From contig NZ_LZJC01000089.1 in assembly GCF_001666755.1 (NCBI RefSeq), positions 1 through 64,000 of the forward strand: a stretch of 64,000 bases of DNA, written 5' to 3'. Position 1 is the first letter of the stretch; each line of letters starts with the position of its first letter. The translations under genes and the position numbers were made by a program. The stretch comes from Mycobacterium sp. E1214. GTDB taxonomy: Bacteria > Actinomycetota > Actinomycetes > Mycobacteriales > Mycobacteriaceae. Of this stretch, positions 34,697 through 44,058 are shown piece by piece. The notes under the pieces are model-generated. The model made no database searches. It was not told where the DNA came from and saw nothing but the letters and a program-made list of their open reading frames with translations.

Positions 34697-35434
34697 GTGC
34701 TGGTGGGGCTCGTCGTCCCGGTGCTGCTGCTGGTGAGTTGGCAGCTCGCCACGGCGGTCACGGGCTACTTCGCGCCCAGCCAGCTGCCGCCCCCCGGCGA
34801 CGTCGTCTCCGCGCTCGGCGTTTTGCTGCGGCGCGGCGACCTGTGGACGCACCTGGGCGCGAGCGGGTCGCGGGTGCTGGTCGGTTACCTGTCCGGCGCC
34901 GTCGCGGCGCTCGCGCTCGGTTCGCTCGTCGGGCTGTCGCTGACTGCGCGCCGATTGCTCGCGCCGACCGTCGCCGCCTTCCGCACCGTGCCGTCCCTGG
35001 CCTGGGTTCCGTTGCTCCTGTTGTGGTTTGGCATCGACGAGACACCCAAGATCCTGATGGTCGCGATCGGCGCGTTCTTCCCGATCTACACCACGACGGC
35101 GTCGGCGCTCGCACACGTCGACGCGCACCTGTTGGAGGTGGGGCGCGCGTACGGTCGGCGCGGTGGGTCGTTGTTGACGACGGTGATGCTGCCCGCGGCG
35201 GCCCCGGAGCTGGTCAACGGGCTGCGGCTGGGCCTGGCGAACGCCTGGTTGTTCGTGGTCGCCGCCGAGCTCATCGCCTCGTCGAAGGGCCTCGGCTTCT
35301 TGCTGATCGACAGCCAGAACACCGGACGCACCGACGTCATGCTGCTCGCGATCGTCTTGCTGGCCGCCCTGGGCAAGCTCAGCGACATGATCCTGGGCGC
35401 TTTGGAGACCCGGATCGCGCGGCGGCGCGGGTAG
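34697..35434 (+). CDS. ABC transporter permease (SsuC/TauC-like)
   Basis: A permease of about 245 residues with five to six membrane segments. The EAA loop PELVNGLRLGLANAWLFVVAAELIAS binds the ATPase. The segment PTVAAFRTVPSLAWVPLLLLWFGIDETPKILMVAIGAFFPIYTTTASAL is the family core. No ATG or TTG lies in frame between the preceding stop (34661) and this point. The GTG at 34697 is the first standard codon, starting just before the first helix, so a few residues may be missing if a CTG near 34658 is used. Its 3' end overlaps the convergent DUF998 gene by 56 bp. Confidence 0.85.
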   Translation: MLVGLVVPVLLLVSWQLATAVTGYFAPSQLPPPGDVVSALGVLLRRGDLWTHLGASGSRVLVGYLSGAVAALALGSLVGLSLTARRLLAPTVAAFRTVPSLAWVPLLLLWFGIDETPKILMVAIGAFFPIYTTTASALAHVDAHLLEVGRAYGRRGGSLLTTVMLPAAAPELVNGLRLGLANAWLFVVAAELIASSKGLGFLLIDSQNTGRTDVMLLAIVLLAALGKLSDMILGALETRIARRRG

Positions 35435-36041
35435 CCCACCGGTCGGCGACCAGCCAGCCGCCGGTCAGCAACTGCCACGACGTGATCGAGTAGACGCTGC
35501 CACGCTCCCACACCCCGGCCGCCAACACCCCGGGGTGCCCCGTCACCGACCTGACCGCCAGCACCGCCAGGCACGCCAAGCCCAGCGCCGCAAGCGCTTT
35601 CGACGCGCGGATGTAGACGCGCCGCGCGTTCTGAATCTCGACGGCCGTCGATCCCAGCGCGATGGCGACGTTGCCACCGGCGATGGCCAACACCGCGCCG
35701 ACGACGTGCACCGTGCCGCTGTGCACCGTCGCGATCACCACATTGCCTGCCGCATTGACTCCCGCCGCCGCCACGAACGCGAAGCTCCGGCGCGGCCGCC
35801 CCGGCACGCTCAGCAGCGCGCCGAGGAAGAACAACACGCCCTGCCCGACGAACGCCACCCGCAGCCATACCGCGCGCGGCGAATCGATCACCTGACCGTG
35901 CACCGTGGCACCGCTCGGCAGGGCAAGGTCGCTGATGTAGTTGCGGGCGTAGCTGTAGGCGGGGTGATAGCTCGCGGCGGCGACCGCCTCCAGGGCCAGG
36001 TACCCGACGGCCGCCACCGCCCACAGCATCGCCCCCCGCAC
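35379..36041 (-). CDS. DUF998-family membrane protein
   Basis: A 220-residue protein with six hydrophobic segments, starting VRGAMLWAVAAVGYLALEAVAAASYHPAYSYARNYISDLALPSGA. The SYxRNYISDL segment is the hallmark of DUF998 proteins, whose function is unknown. The GTG at 36041 has GGGAGGAGGCC about ten bases upstream; the ATG at 36029 is an alternative. It is divergent from the hydrolase at 36100. The 56-bp 3' overlap with the ABC permease means that their transcripts are antisense to each other at the ends. Confidence 0.78.
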   Translation of the reverse strand: MRGAMLWAVAAVGYLALEAVAAASYHPAYSYARNYISDLALPSGATVHGQVIDSPRAVWLRVAFVGQGVLFFLGALLSVPGRPRRSFAFVAAAGVNAAGNVVIATVHSGTVHVVGAVLAIAGGNVAIALGSTAVEIQNARRVYIRASKALAALGLACLAVLAVRSVTGHPGVLAAGVWERGSVYSITSWQLLTGGWLVADRWATRAAARSGSPKRPGSCR

Positions 36042-36099
36042 CGCCCGGCCTCCTCCCGCGACTTGACCCGAGCGTAGGCAATGCCCGCAGAATGGCGCG

Positions 36100-37029
36100 A
36101 TGCGGGCGATGCGACGGGTGGGGAAGATCGCCGTGGCTGCGGCCGCGACGCTGGTGGCCCTGAGTGGTTGCGGCGCGCCCTCCGACCGCGGCGCAGCCTC
36201 AGGAGACGTCGCCGGCCCCGTCGACATCGGCGGGGGCCGCCACCTCTACCTCACCTGCCGCGGAAGCGGCGCGCCCACAATCGTTTTGGAGTCCGGTTAC
36301 CACAACTCGGCGGACCCGTGGACCCAGTCCGACGCCGCGGTGCCGGCGGTCGGCCCCGCCGTGCTGCCCGCCCTGGCCGCCGATCACCGGGTCTGCGCCT
36401 ACGACCGGCCGGGCACGCTGCGCTACGCCGACCCACCCACACTCACCGACCGCAGCTCGCCGGCCGCGATGCCGCGCACCGCGCACGACGTCGTCGAGGA
36501 CCTGCATGCGCTGCTGGCCGCCGCGCACGTGCCGGGCCCTTACGTGCTGGCGGGGCACTCGCTGGGCGGACTGTTCGCCAGGCTCTACGCGCAGACCTTT
36601 CCCGACCAGGTGCGCGCGGTGGTGTTCGTCGACGCGTTCGCCGTGGAGATTCCCGGACTGATGGGATCGAACTGGCCGGCGTACCGCCGGATGCTGGATC
36701 GGCCGCTGCCGCAGTTCACCGACTCGTCGGTGTACGAGGAGATCGACATCGACAAGAGCGTCGAGCAGGTCGCCGCGGCGCCGGCGTTTCCGGCGATACC
36801 GACCGTCGTGCTGAGCCGGACGGAGCCGTTCGCCGTCCCTCCCGAGGTGCCGCCCGAGCAGGGCGCCGCGTTGGAGCAGGCGTGGCGGGACGCCACGGCG
36901 AGCCTGATCGGGCTGCGTCCCCAGACGCCGCACCTGATCGCCACCGGCAGCGATCATTTCGTCCAGATCCACCAACCGGACCTGGTGGTGGCGGGAATCC
37001 GGCTCGCGCTGCGCCGGTCGGGCGGCTAG
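36100..37029 (+). CDS. Alpha/beta-hydrolase lipoprotein
   Basis: A 309-residue exported hydrolase. The basic N-terminus and hydrophobic stretch end at a lipobox VALSGC near residue 24, so it should be a lipoprotein. The nucleophile elbow is GHSLGG in YVLAGHSLGGLFARLYAQTFPDQV, a probable acid residue lies before IPTVVLSRTEP, and the histidine is in GSDHFVQIHQPDLVV. The oxyanion region GSGAPTIVLESGYHNSADPW resembles other mycobacterial lipoprotein esterases. The substrate is unknown. The ATG at 36100 or that at 36109 can start it. Its stop overlaps the convergent Eis-like gene. Confidence 0.85.
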   Translation: MRAMRRVGKIAVAAAATLVALSGCGAPSDRGAASGDVAGPVDIGGGRHLYLTCRGSGAPTIVLESGYHNSADPWTQSDAAVPAVGPAVLPALAADHRVCAYDRPGTLRYADPPTLTDRSSPAAMPRTAHDVVEDLHALLAAAHVPGPYVLAGHSLGGLFARLYAQTFPDQVRAVVFVDAFAVEIPGLMGSNWPAYRRMLDRPLPQFTDSSVYEEIDIDKSVEQVAAAPAFPAIPTVVLSRTEPFAVPPEVPPEQGAALEQAWRDATASLIGLRPQTPHLIATGSDHFVQIHQPDLVVAGIRLALRRSGG

Positions 37030-38243
37030 AAGAAGAACCCGGCGTGCGGGGCTTGGGGCACCGCGAACAACCGGTCGGCGGCGTCGAGTGCGCGCGGGTC
37101 GGCGCTGCGGGCCAGCCCGGCGAGGGCGAGCTCGCGCCACGTCGCGCCGCCGAGCAGGACCCCGGCGAGCCCCTCGACGTCGACCTCGAGTTCCGCCGGC
37201 CGCCCGGTCGGTTCGGCACCGGCGCCCGTGATTGCGTATGTGCCCGAATTGCTCTGCAGTAGCGGATCATTCACCGCGACGGTGATCTCATCCGCGCCGA
37301 GGTACCGGCGTTTGGACAGGGCCTGCGCAACGTCGACGACACGCAGCCACGTCTCGTCGTGGACCGCGGTCACGCGGACCGCTCGCCGGTCGGCGACGAG
37401 CCAGGGCATCGGATCGTCCAGGGGGAGCATCCAAAAGACCACTCGGTCAACGAGGTCGAGTTCGAGCAGGAAACGCAGCAGGCCTAGGTAAGCCGCGGCG
37501 GTGGGCGCGAAGAAATCCTCGACCACGATGCTGCGCTGCCGGCTGACGAACCACTGGTCGGTGTCCGCGGGGCGGTAACGGACGAAGCCGGATTCCGCTC
37601 CCGGATTGCCATGTACCGCCACATAGGTTGGGCCCGGCGATGATTGGGTGCGCAACCGCACGCCCTCCCACCACGCCGGCGGCCGGTCGATGGTGCCCGG
37701 GCGGCCCGGACGGTGTTCGTCGTAAATGCGGGGCAACGTCTCCCACGCGTGTGCGGCGTCGAGGAGCCGCACGGGGCCTCCGGCCCCGACGCCGGGACGC
37801 AGAGCCGCCCTCGACGTGTCCACCTCGACGGACTGCGACACAGTGGCGACGCCGTAGCCGTAGCGCCCGTAGATCGTGGCCTCCGAAGCCCGCAACGTCG
37901 CCACCGCCTCGCCGCGCGCGGCGACGTCGCGCAGTTGGTGGTCGATCAACGCGGTGGCCAGGCCCCGTCGGGTGTGCGACGGCAAAACGCCGATGTGGGT
38001 GACCGCCGCGTGGCCGACGACCGCGCCGCCGGGCAAGGTCAGCCCGCTGGTGACGGCGTCGGCGGTGCCGACGAGCTGACCGTCGACGAAGGCCCCGATC
38101 GTTCGGCCCGGTTCCAGTAGTCGCGTGATCTGGCCCGGCGCCAACTCGGGCAGGGGCGGGAAGCCGATCATGGCGGTGCGGAAGACGTTCGCCGCCGCGA
38201 TCAGGTCGCTCTCGGTGTCGAGTACGCGGATCTCTGTGCTCAT
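37026..38243 (-). CDS. Eis-like GNAT acetyltransferase
   Basis: A 405-residue protein with the Eis architecture. An N-terminal GNAT domain (THIGVLPSHTRRGLATALIDHQL, acetyl-CoA loop RRGLAT) is followed by a second degenerate GNAT domain and a sterol-carrier-like C-terminal domain ending HAGFFF with a free C-terminal carboxylate. Eis enzymes acetylate several amines of aminoglycosides or of lysine side chains, working as hexamers. This is one of several paralogues expected in a mycobacterium; it need not be Eis itself. The ATG at 38243 begins MSTEIRVLDTESDL. Confidence 0.87.
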   Translation of the reverse strand: MSTEIRVLDTESDLIAAANVFRTAMIGFPPLPELAPGQITRLLEPGRTIGAFVDGQLVGTADAVTSGLTLPGGAVVGHAAVTHIGVLPSHTRRGLATALIDHQLRDVAARGEAVATLRASEATIYGRYGYGVATVSQSVEVDTSRAALRPGVGAGGPVRLLDAAHAWETLPRIYDEHRPGRPGTIDRPPAWWEGVRLRTQSSPGPTYVAVHGNPGAESGFVRYRPADTDQWFVSRQRSIVVEDFFAPTAAAYLGLLRFLLELDLVDRVVFWMLPLDDPMPWLVADRRAVRVTAVHDETWLRVVDVAQALSKRRYLGADEITVAVNDPLLQSNSGTYAITGAGAEPTGRPAELEVDVEGLAGVLLGGATWRELALAGLARSADPRALDAADRLFAVPQAPHAGFFF

Positions 38244-38392
38244 GCCGTCATCATCTCCGGCGGGACCGGTGCCCGGTGTGGGCGGCTTTGGAATCGGCAT
38301 GATTCCTGGCGGCCCACCGGTTAATCGCCTGTCGCGCCGCCGCGCGGCACCGTCGGGGCGGTCGCGCAACGAAACGCCACCAGGAATCCGGT

Positions 38393-38474
38393 CACTAAAA
38401 TTTGTGTTACACGGCGTGCTGGCAGGTTCGCACCCTGCGGTCGTTCCTGTACATCGACGAAAGAAGCCCTGCCG
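38393..38474 (+). promoter_or_regulatory. AT-rich symmetrical element and hairpin leader before monooxygenase operon
   Basis: CACTAAAATTTGTG (38393-38406) is an imperfect inverted repeat. It is overlapped by GTGTTACAC (38404-38412), a perfect 4+1+4 palindrome, in an otherwise GC-rich region. Downstream, GCAGG and CCTGC can pair around TTCGCAC. The next gene starts at 38475 behind GAAAGAAGCC. These could be an operator and a small leader structure. I found no match to a known riboswitch core. Confidence 0.35.
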
Positions 38475-39683
38475 ATGCCTGATTCGTCAACGCGACTGCA
38501 TCTCGCCGCGGCGCTGGACGGTGCGGGATGGCACCCCGCGGCGTGGCGGGAACCCGACGCCCGGCCCGCCGAGGTGTTCGGAGCTCGTTACTGGGCCGAT
38601 CTGGTCGGCGAGGCCGAGCGGGGCGCGCTGGACTTCGTGACGATCGAAGACTCGTTAACGGTGCAGTCAGACGACCCGTTGTCCCCCGATTCCCGGACGG
38701 ACCGCGTCCGCGGTCGGCTGGACGCGGTGCTCATCGCCGCCCGCGTCGCGCCGCGCACGCGCGGGATCGGGTTCGTGCCGACCGCGATCGTGACGCACAC
38801 CGAGCCGTTCCACGTCTCGAAGGCCATCGCCACCCTGGACTACGTCAGCACCGGCCGCGCCGGGGTCCGCGTGCAGGTCGCGGCGAGGGCTGACGCGGCC
38901 GCACACTTCGGGCGCCGCTCGTTGCCGCAGCTGTCCCGCGACTTCCTCGACGACCCGGCGAGCCGGCAACAGCTCAGCGACTACTTCGCCGAGGCATCGG
39001 ATTACGTCGAGGTGCTGCGCCGATTGTGGGACAGCTGGGAGGACGACGCGGAGATCCGCGACATCGCCTCCGGACGCTTCATCGACCGGCACAAATTGCA
39101 CTACATCGATTTCGAGGGCCGCTGGTTCTCCGTCAAGGGACCGTCGATCACCCCGCGGCCACCGCAGGGGCAGCCGATCGTCGCGGCCCTGGGCCACGGC
39201 GGCCCGTCTTACCAGTTGATCGCGGACAGCGCGGACATCGGGTTCGTCACCCCGCGCGACGCCGCGCACGCCGCCGACATCGTCGTGGAGATCGGTGCGC
39301 TGCAACGGGCCGTCGGGCGCGGCGAGGACGCCGCGGTCCGCCTCTTCGGTGACCTGGTGGTGTTCCTCGACCACACCTCCGCGGCCGCCCACGCCCGGCG
39401 GCGCCGCCTCGACGCCGCCGCCGGCATCGAATTCGACAGCGATGCAACCAGTTTCGTCGGTACGCCAACGCAGCTGGCCGACCTACTGCAGGAGTGGCAC
39501 GCCGCGGGCCTGCCCGGGTTTCGGCTACGCCCCGCCGCGCTGCCCCACGACCTGGTGCAGATCACCGAGGGTCTCGTTCCCGAACTGCGGCGCAGGGGCG
39601 CGTTCCGCGACGCCTACGCGGCCGACACGCTGCGCGGAACGCTCGGGTTGGCCCGCCCCGCCAACCGCTACGCGAACGCCTGA
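38475..39683 (+). CDS. LLM-class FMN monooxygenase, first gene of a three-gene set
   Basis: A 402-residue luciferase-like monooxygenase of the NtaA/SnaA/DszA branch. It starts RLHLAAALDGAGWHPAAWREP after a short lead, contains GALDFVTIEDSL, THTEPFHVSKAIATLDYVSTGRAGVRVQVAA and the blocks with GRFIDRHKLHYIDFEGRWFSVKGPSITPRPPQGQPIVAAL. Such enzymes, fed with reduced FMN, open chelators, sulfones or sulfonates. Two more relatives follow at 39702 and 41096 on the same strand, with gaps of 18 and 5 bp, so all three are one transcript. An importer of the sulfonate type lies 3 kb upstream. Confidence 0.87.
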   Translation: MPDSSTRLHLAAALDGAGWHPAAWREPDARPAEVFGARYWADLVGEAERGALDFVTIEDSLTVQSDDPLSPDSRTDRVRGRLDAVLIAARVAPRTRGIGFVPTAIVTHTEPFHVSKAIATLDYVSTGRAGVRVQVAARADAAAHFGRRSLPQLSRDFLDDPASRQQLSDYFAEASDYVEVLRRLWDSWEDDAEIRDIASGRFIDRHKLHYIDFEGRWFSVKGPSITPRPPQGQPIVAALGHGGPSYQLIADSADIGFVTPRDAAHAADIVVEIGALQRAVGRGEDAAVRLFGDLVVFLDHTSAAAHARRRRLDAAAGIEFDSDATSFVGTPTQLADLLQEWHAAGLPGFRLRPAALPHDLVQITEGLVPELRRRGAFRDAYAADTLRGTLGLARPANRYANA

Positions 39684-39701
39684 CCCCGAAGGAACTATCC
39701 A

Positions 39702-41090
39702 ATGACCAAGCCGACAAAGCAAATTCATCTGGCCGCGCATTTCCCGGGTGTCAACAACACCACGGTGTGGAGCGACCCGGCGGCCGGTAGCCACATCGAG
39801 TTCAGTTCGTTCGCGCGATTCGCCCAGACCGCCGAACGCGGCAAGTTCGACTTCCTCTTCCTGGCCGAGGGATTGCGGTTGCGCGAGCAGAACGGCCTGA
39901 TCTACGACCTGGACGTCGTCGGCCGCCCCGACACGTTCACCGTGCTGGCCGCGTTGGCGGCGGTCACCGAACGCATCGGGCTGACCGGCACCATCAACTC
40001 CACCTTCAACGAGCCCTACGAGGTGGCTCGGCAGTTCGCCTCGCTCGATCACCTGTCCGCCGGCCGCGCCGCGTGGAACGTGGTGACGTCCTGGGACGCC
40101 TTCACCGGCGAGAACTTCCGCCGCGGAGGCTTTTTGGCCGAAGGCCAACGCTACGAGCGGGCCAGGACCTTCCTGCAGACCACGCTGGAGCTGTTCGACT
40201 CCTGGCGCGGCGACGAGATCGTCGCGGACAAGCGGACCGGCGTCTTCCTATCCGACCCGGATGCCGGGGCGTTCGCCCACACCGACGCGCACTTCGCCAT
40301 CCACGGCCGGTTCAACGTGCCGAGGAGCCCGCAGGGCCGGCCGGTGATCTTCCAGGCCGGCGACTCCGACGAGGGCCGCGAGTTCGCCGCGTCCGCCGCC
40401 GACGCGATCTTCTCCCGGCACAGCACGCTGACCGAAGGGCAGGCGTTCTACACCGACGTCAAGGGCCGCCTGCCCCGATACGGGCGCCGCCGCGACGACC
40501 TACTCATCCTGCCGGCCGCGACCTTCGTCATCGGCGACACCGACGCCGAGGCCGCCGAGATCGCCCACGACGTGCGGCTGGCGCAGGTGTCGCCGCAGAC
40601 GGCCATCAAGTTCCTCGAACAGCTGTGGAACCGCGACCTGTCCGACCACGACCCGGACGGGCCGCTGCCCACCGTGGACCCCGTCGTGGGCGACAACACG
40701 ATCTCCCGGGGCCGTGCCAGCGTTCGGATGTTCCGCGACCCGATCGCGATCGCCAACCAATGGCGGGAGAAGGCCGCTGCGGAGAACCTCACCACCCGGG
40801 AGTTGATCGTCGAAGTCACCGGGCGCCAGTCGTTCATCGGATCGGCACAGACCGTCGCGGCCACCATCAACGACTTCGTGCAGGCCGACGCCAGCGACGG
40901 GTTCATCCTCGTGCCGCACATCACCCCCGGCGGCCTGGACGAGTTCGTCGATCAGGTGGTGCCGCTGCTGCAAGAGCGCGGTGCGTTCCGCACCGACTAC
41001 GAAGGCACCACGCTGCGGGAGCACCTCGGCCTGGCGCCGCTGCCCGCTCCGCGACGATCCGCGGACACCTCGGCCGACGTGGCCTCCTGA
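39702..41090 (+). CDS. NtaA/SnaA/DszA-type FMN-dependent monooxygenase
   Basis: A 462-residue monooxygenase starting MTKPTKQIHLAAHFPGVNNTTVWSDPAAGSHIEFSSFARFAQTAERGKFDFLFLAEGLRLREQ. The blocks GLTGTINSTFNEPYEVARQFASLDHLSAGRAAWNVVTSWDAFTGENFRRGGF and SPQGRPVIFQAGDSDEGREFAASAADAIFS are the defining features of this branch, which includes DszA and nitrilotriacetate monooxygenase. It needs a separate flavin reductase, which is not nearby. It is the second gene of the three-gene luciferase-like operon, with an 18-bp gap to the first and 5 bp to the third. Confidence 0.9.
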   Translation: MTKPTKQIHLAAHFPGVNNTTVWSDPAAGSHIEFSSFARFAQTAERGKFDFLFLAEGLRLREQNGLIYDLDVVGRPDTFTVLAALAAVTERIGLTGTINSTFNEPYEVARQFASLDHLSAGRAAWNVVTSWDAFTGENFRRGGFLAEGQRYERARTFLQTTLELFDSWRGDEIVADKRTGVFLSDPDAGAFAHTDAHFAIHGRFNVPRSPQGRPVIFQAGDSDEGREFAASAADAIFSRHSTLTEGQAFYTDVKGRLPRYGRRRDDLLILPAATFVIGDTDAEAAEIAHDVRLAQVSPQTAIKFLEQLWNRDLSDHDPDGPLPTVDPVVGDNTISRGRASVRMFRDPIAIANQWREKAAAENLTTRELIVEVTGRQSFIGSAQTVAATINDFVQADASDGFILVPHITPGGLDEFVDQVVPLLQERGAFRTDYEGTTLREHLGLAPLPAPRRSADTSADVAS

Positions 41091-41095
41091 CGGTC

Positions 41096-42214
41096 ATGAC
41101 GACCCCGCTGGCGGTGCTCGACCTGGTCCCGATCTCCTCGGGATCCACTGCGGCACAGGCGATCAGAAACACGATCGACCTGGCGCAACGCGCCGAATCC
41201 CTGGGCTACACCCGGTATTGGTTCGCCGAACACCACCTGAACCCCGGGGTCGCCGGCACGTCGCCCGCGCTGCTGCTGGCCTTCACCGCCGAGCACACCA
41301 CCTCGATCCGCCTCGGCTCGGGTGCCGTGCAGATGGGCCACCGCACCGCGCTGGCCACCGTCGAGGAGTTCGGCCTGCTCGACGCGCGCTTCCCGGGCCG
41401 CTTCGACCTTGGCCTGGGGCGGTCGGGGGGCACCCCCCGCGGACCGTCGGCGCCGGTCGGGTGCCGGGAGCTGGTCGACGGGCACACCCCGAACGGCTTG
41501 CTCATCCCCCCGCCGTTCGACCCGACACCGCTGCTGGGCTCGCCTCGCTTCGCGCTGCAGAAGGCGCTGCTGCAGCTGCCGGGCGCGCAATCGCAGAACT
41601 ACACCGAACAGGTCGACGACGTCCTGGCGCTGCTCGCCGACACCTACCACTCGGACGACGGCGAGGAGGCGCACGTGGTGCCCGGCGCCGGCGCCGCCCT
41701 GCAGGTGTGGATCCTGGGCAGCAGCGGCGGGGAGAGTGCCGTCGTGGCGGGGAACCGGGGCCTGCGCTTTGCCGCCAACTATCACGTCGCCCCGTCCGCG
41801 GTGCTGGAGGCGACCGACGCCTACCGCGCGGCGTTCCGACCCTCGGAGGTGCTCGAGCGCCCCTACGTTTCGGTGTCGGCCGACGTCGTCGTGGCCGCGG
41901 ACTCCGCCACCGCCCGCGAGCTGGCCGCCGGTTACGGTCCCTGGGTGCGCAGCATCCGCACCGGCGAGGGTGCCATCCCCTTCCCGACGCCGGCGCAGGC
42001 GCGCGAACGCAAGTGGACCGAAGCCGACCGTCGCCTGGTCGCCGACCGAGTCGACACCCAATTCGTCGGCAGCGCAAGCGAAGTGGCAGATCAGTTGGAG
42101 CGACTGCGCGACGCCACGGGCGCCGACGAGCTGCTCGTCACGACCATCACCCACGATCACCGGGACCGGGTGCGCTCCTACGAGCTGCTCGCCGAGGAGT
42201 GGGCCCGGCGCTGA
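41096..42214 (+). CDS. MsnO8-like LLM-class oxidoreductase
   Basis: A 372-residue protein with the MsnO8 layout: LAVLDLVPISSGSTAAQAIRNTIDLAQRAESLGYTRYWFAEHHLNPGVAGTSPALLLAF, then SIRLGSGAVQMGHRTALATVEEFGLLDARFPGRFDLGLGRSGG. The typical tail WVRSIRTGEGAIPFPTPAQA and VGSASEVADQLERLRDATGADELLVTTITHDHRDRVRSYELLAEE are present. MsnO8-type genes often accompany alkanesulfonate uptake genes. The start is the ATG at 41096, five bases after the previous stop. It is the last gene of the set and converges on the acyl-CoA dehydrogenase. Confidence 0.88.
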   Translation: MTTPLAVLDLVPISSGSTAAQAIRNTIDLAQRAESLGYTRYWFAEHHLNPGVAGTSPALLLAFTAEHTTSIRLGSGAVQMGHRTALATVEEFGLLDARFPGRFDLGLGRSGGTPRGPSAPVGCRELVDGHTPNGLLIPPPFDPTPLLGSPRFALQKALLQLPGAQSQNYTEQVDDVLALLADTYHSDDGEEAHVVPGAGAALQVWILGSSGGESAVVAGNRGLRFAANYHVAPSAVLEATDAYRAAFRPSEVLERPYVSVSADVVVAADSATARELAAGYGPWVRSIRTGEGAIPFPTPAQARERKWTEADRRLVADRVDTQFVGSASEVADQLERLRDATGADELLVTTITHDHRDRVRSYELLAEEWARR

Positions 42215-42217
42215 CCG

Positions 42218-43429
42218 TTACCGAATGGGCAGGCCGGTCACCGCCCGCGAGATCACCAGGCGCTGAATCTCGCTGGTGCCCTCGAAGATTGTGAAGATCT
42301 TCGCGTCCCGGTGCATCCGCTCCACCGGGTAGTCGCGGGTGTACCCGTTGCCGCCCAAGATCTGGATGGCCTCGTCGGTGACGTAGACGGCGGTCTCGCT
42401 GGCCACCAGCTTGGCCATCGACCCCTCCGCGGCGTCGAAGTTCTGGTTGTTGCGCGCCATCCAGCCGGCCCGCCACACCAGCAGCCGGGCCGCGTCGATG
42501 CGGCTCTTCATGTCGGCGAGCTTGAACGCGACCGCCTGGAATTCGCCGATTTTACGGCCGAATTGCTCACGCTGGCAGGCGTAGTCGAGCGCGTACTCGT
42601 AGGCGGCCCGCGCCACGCCCACGGCCATCGCGCCGACGGTCGGGCGGGTGCGTTCGAAGGTCTTCATGGCCGCCTGTCCGCGGGTCGACGACCCGGACTT
42701 CGCGCGCGCGATGCGGGCCTCGAACTTCTCGCGTCCGCCGAGGATCGCGTCCTCGGGGAGGCGGACCTGGTCGAGGACCACTTCGGCGGTGTGGGAGGCG
42801 CGAATCCCGTGCTTCTTGAACTTCTGACCCTGGCTGAAACCCTTTGCATCGGGCGGGATGACGAAGCTCGCCTGGCCGCGGGTGCCGAGGTCGGGGTAGA
42901 CCGACGCGACCACGATGTGCACGTTGGCGATGCCGCCGTTGGTCGCCCACGTCTTGGTGCCGTCGAGCACCCACTCGTTGGTCGCTTCGTCGAAGCGCGC
43001 CCGCGTGCGGATGCCGCCGACGTCAGAGCCCGCGTCCGGCTCCGAGGAGCAGAACGCCCCGAGCTTGGGATCGCCTGGTGTGCCGAACATTTCGGGAAGC
43101 CACCGGCCGATCTGCTCGGGCGTGCCGTTGCCGGCCAACGCCGCCGCCGCCAGGCCGGTGCCCATGATGGACAGCGCGATTCCGGCGTCGCCCCAGAACA
43201 TCTCCTCGAACGCGGTCAGCATGCCCAGGCCGGTCGGCTCGGCCGCCTGCTGCGCGAAGAAGTCGGGGGAGTAGAGGCCGACCTTCGCGGCCTCCTGGAT
43301 GACCGGCCAGGGCGTCTCCTCGCGTTCGTCCCATTCGGCGGCCGCGGGGCGGATGACCTCGGCGGCGAATTGATGCACCCAGTCGCGCACCTCGACCACG
43401 TCGTCGCTGAGTTGCAGTGAAAACGTCAC
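42218..43429 (-). CDS. Acyl-CoA dehydrogenase
   Basis: A 403-residue FAD enzyme. The FAD and substrate blocks [51 protein letters not shown] and [19 protein letters not shown] are present. The catalytic base is Glu383 in [13 protein letters not shown], the position used by medium- and short-chain enzymes. It oxidises an acyl-CoA to the 2-enoyl-CoA and passes electrons to ETF. It is not of the DszC monooxygenase type, since that family lacks this Glu block. It is followed upstream, in transcription order, by the TetR gene four bases away, so the pair forms one unit controlled from the operator at 44059. Confidence 0.92.
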   Translation of the reverse strand: MTFSLQLSDDVVEVRDWVHQFAAEVIRPAAAEWDEREETPWPVIQEAAKVGLYSPDFFAQQAAEPTGLGMLTAFEEMFWGDAGIALSIMGTGLAAAALAGNGTPEQIGRWLPEMFGTPGDPKLGAFCSSEPDAGSDVGGIRTRARFDEATNEWVLDGTKTWATNGGIANVHIVVASVYPDLGTRGQASFVIPPDAKGFSQGQKFKKHGIRASHTAEVVLDQVRLPEDAILGGREKFEARIARAKSGSSTRGQAAMKTFERTRPTVGAMAVGVARAAYEYALDYACQREQFGRKIGEFQAVAFKLADMKSRIDAARLLVWRAGWMARNNQNFDAAEGSMAKLVASETAVYVTDEAIQILGGNGYTRDYPVERMHRDAKIFTIFEGTSEIQRLVISRAVTGLPIR

Positions 43430-43433
43430 AGCT

Positions 43434-44057
43434 TCACTCCTGAATTGGTTGGTGTTTCCGGTTGTCGTATTGATCGAGGACGCTGACGGTTTGGCTGACC
43501 CAGGCCTCGAAGTAGCGGTCTTCGTCGATATTTCCCGGCAGGCGCCCCGTCAGAGCCTGAAGCGTGGCGGCGTAGGACAGCGACCCGATGGCGACGGCGG
43601 CCGCCGCTTCGGGATCCGGGATGGACGTGCGGCCCGAGCGGTTGGACGCAGCGAGCTCATCGGCGAAACGCTGATAGGCGTTGTCGGTGATGACCTGCCA
43701 CGTCTTTTCGTCGAGATCACCGAGTTCGGCGGGCTCCCGCAGCATCACCTTGAGCAGGTCCTCGCCCTGCTTGAGGTTGCTCCAGATGAGCTGTCCGGCG
43801 ATGCGCACCGCCTGCTCGACGCCCCCCGGCGAGTCCGCGTCGTACTGCTCGCGGGCGGCCACGATGCTGTCGATCCGGTAGGCGACCGCGGCCTCGAGCA
43901 GTTCGCGCTTGGAGCCGAAGTGCTTGTACAAGGCGCCCGATCCGGGCGCCAGCCCGGACGCCCGCTGGATGTCGGCCACCGACGTCGCGGCGTAGCCCTT
44001 CTGGGCGAACAGCTTCAACGCGGCTGCCAGCAACCGGTCGCGCCCAGAACCCTGCAT
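43434..44057 (-). CDS. TetR-family transcriptional regulator
   Basis: A 207-residue regulator. The helix-turn-helix is [52 protein letters not shown], fitting the TetR pattern closely. The ligand domain contains [25 protein letters not shown]. The start is the ATG at 44057; a GTG at 44075 would add six residues. Its start is overlapped or preceded by a 20-bp near-perfect palindrome at 44059-44078. The acyl-CoA dehydrogenase gene follows after four bases, so the regulator likely represses itself and that enzyme, released by an acyl-CoA or lipid ligand. Confidence 0.9.
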   Translation of the reverse strand: MQGSGRDRLLAAALKLFAQKGYAATSVADIQRASGLAPGSGALYKHFGSKRELLEAAVAYRIDSIVAAREQYDADSPGGVEQAVRIAGQLIWSNLKQGEDLLKVMLREPAELGDLDEKTWQVITDNAYQRFADELAASNRSGRTSIPDPEAAAAVAIGSLSYAATLQALTGRLPGNIDEDRYFEAWVSQTVSVLDQYDNRKHQPIQE

Positions 44058-44058
44058 G

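Noticed and set aside
38391..38474. SAM riboswitch before the monooxygenase operon
   Set aside because: Only one short hairpin is present; the conserved core of SAM-I or SAM-IV RNAs is not found.
42218..43429. DszC-type monooxygenase in place of acyl-CoA dehydrogenase
   Set aside because: The protein keeps the catalytic Glu383 of true dehydrogenases, despite its position next to DszA-like genes.
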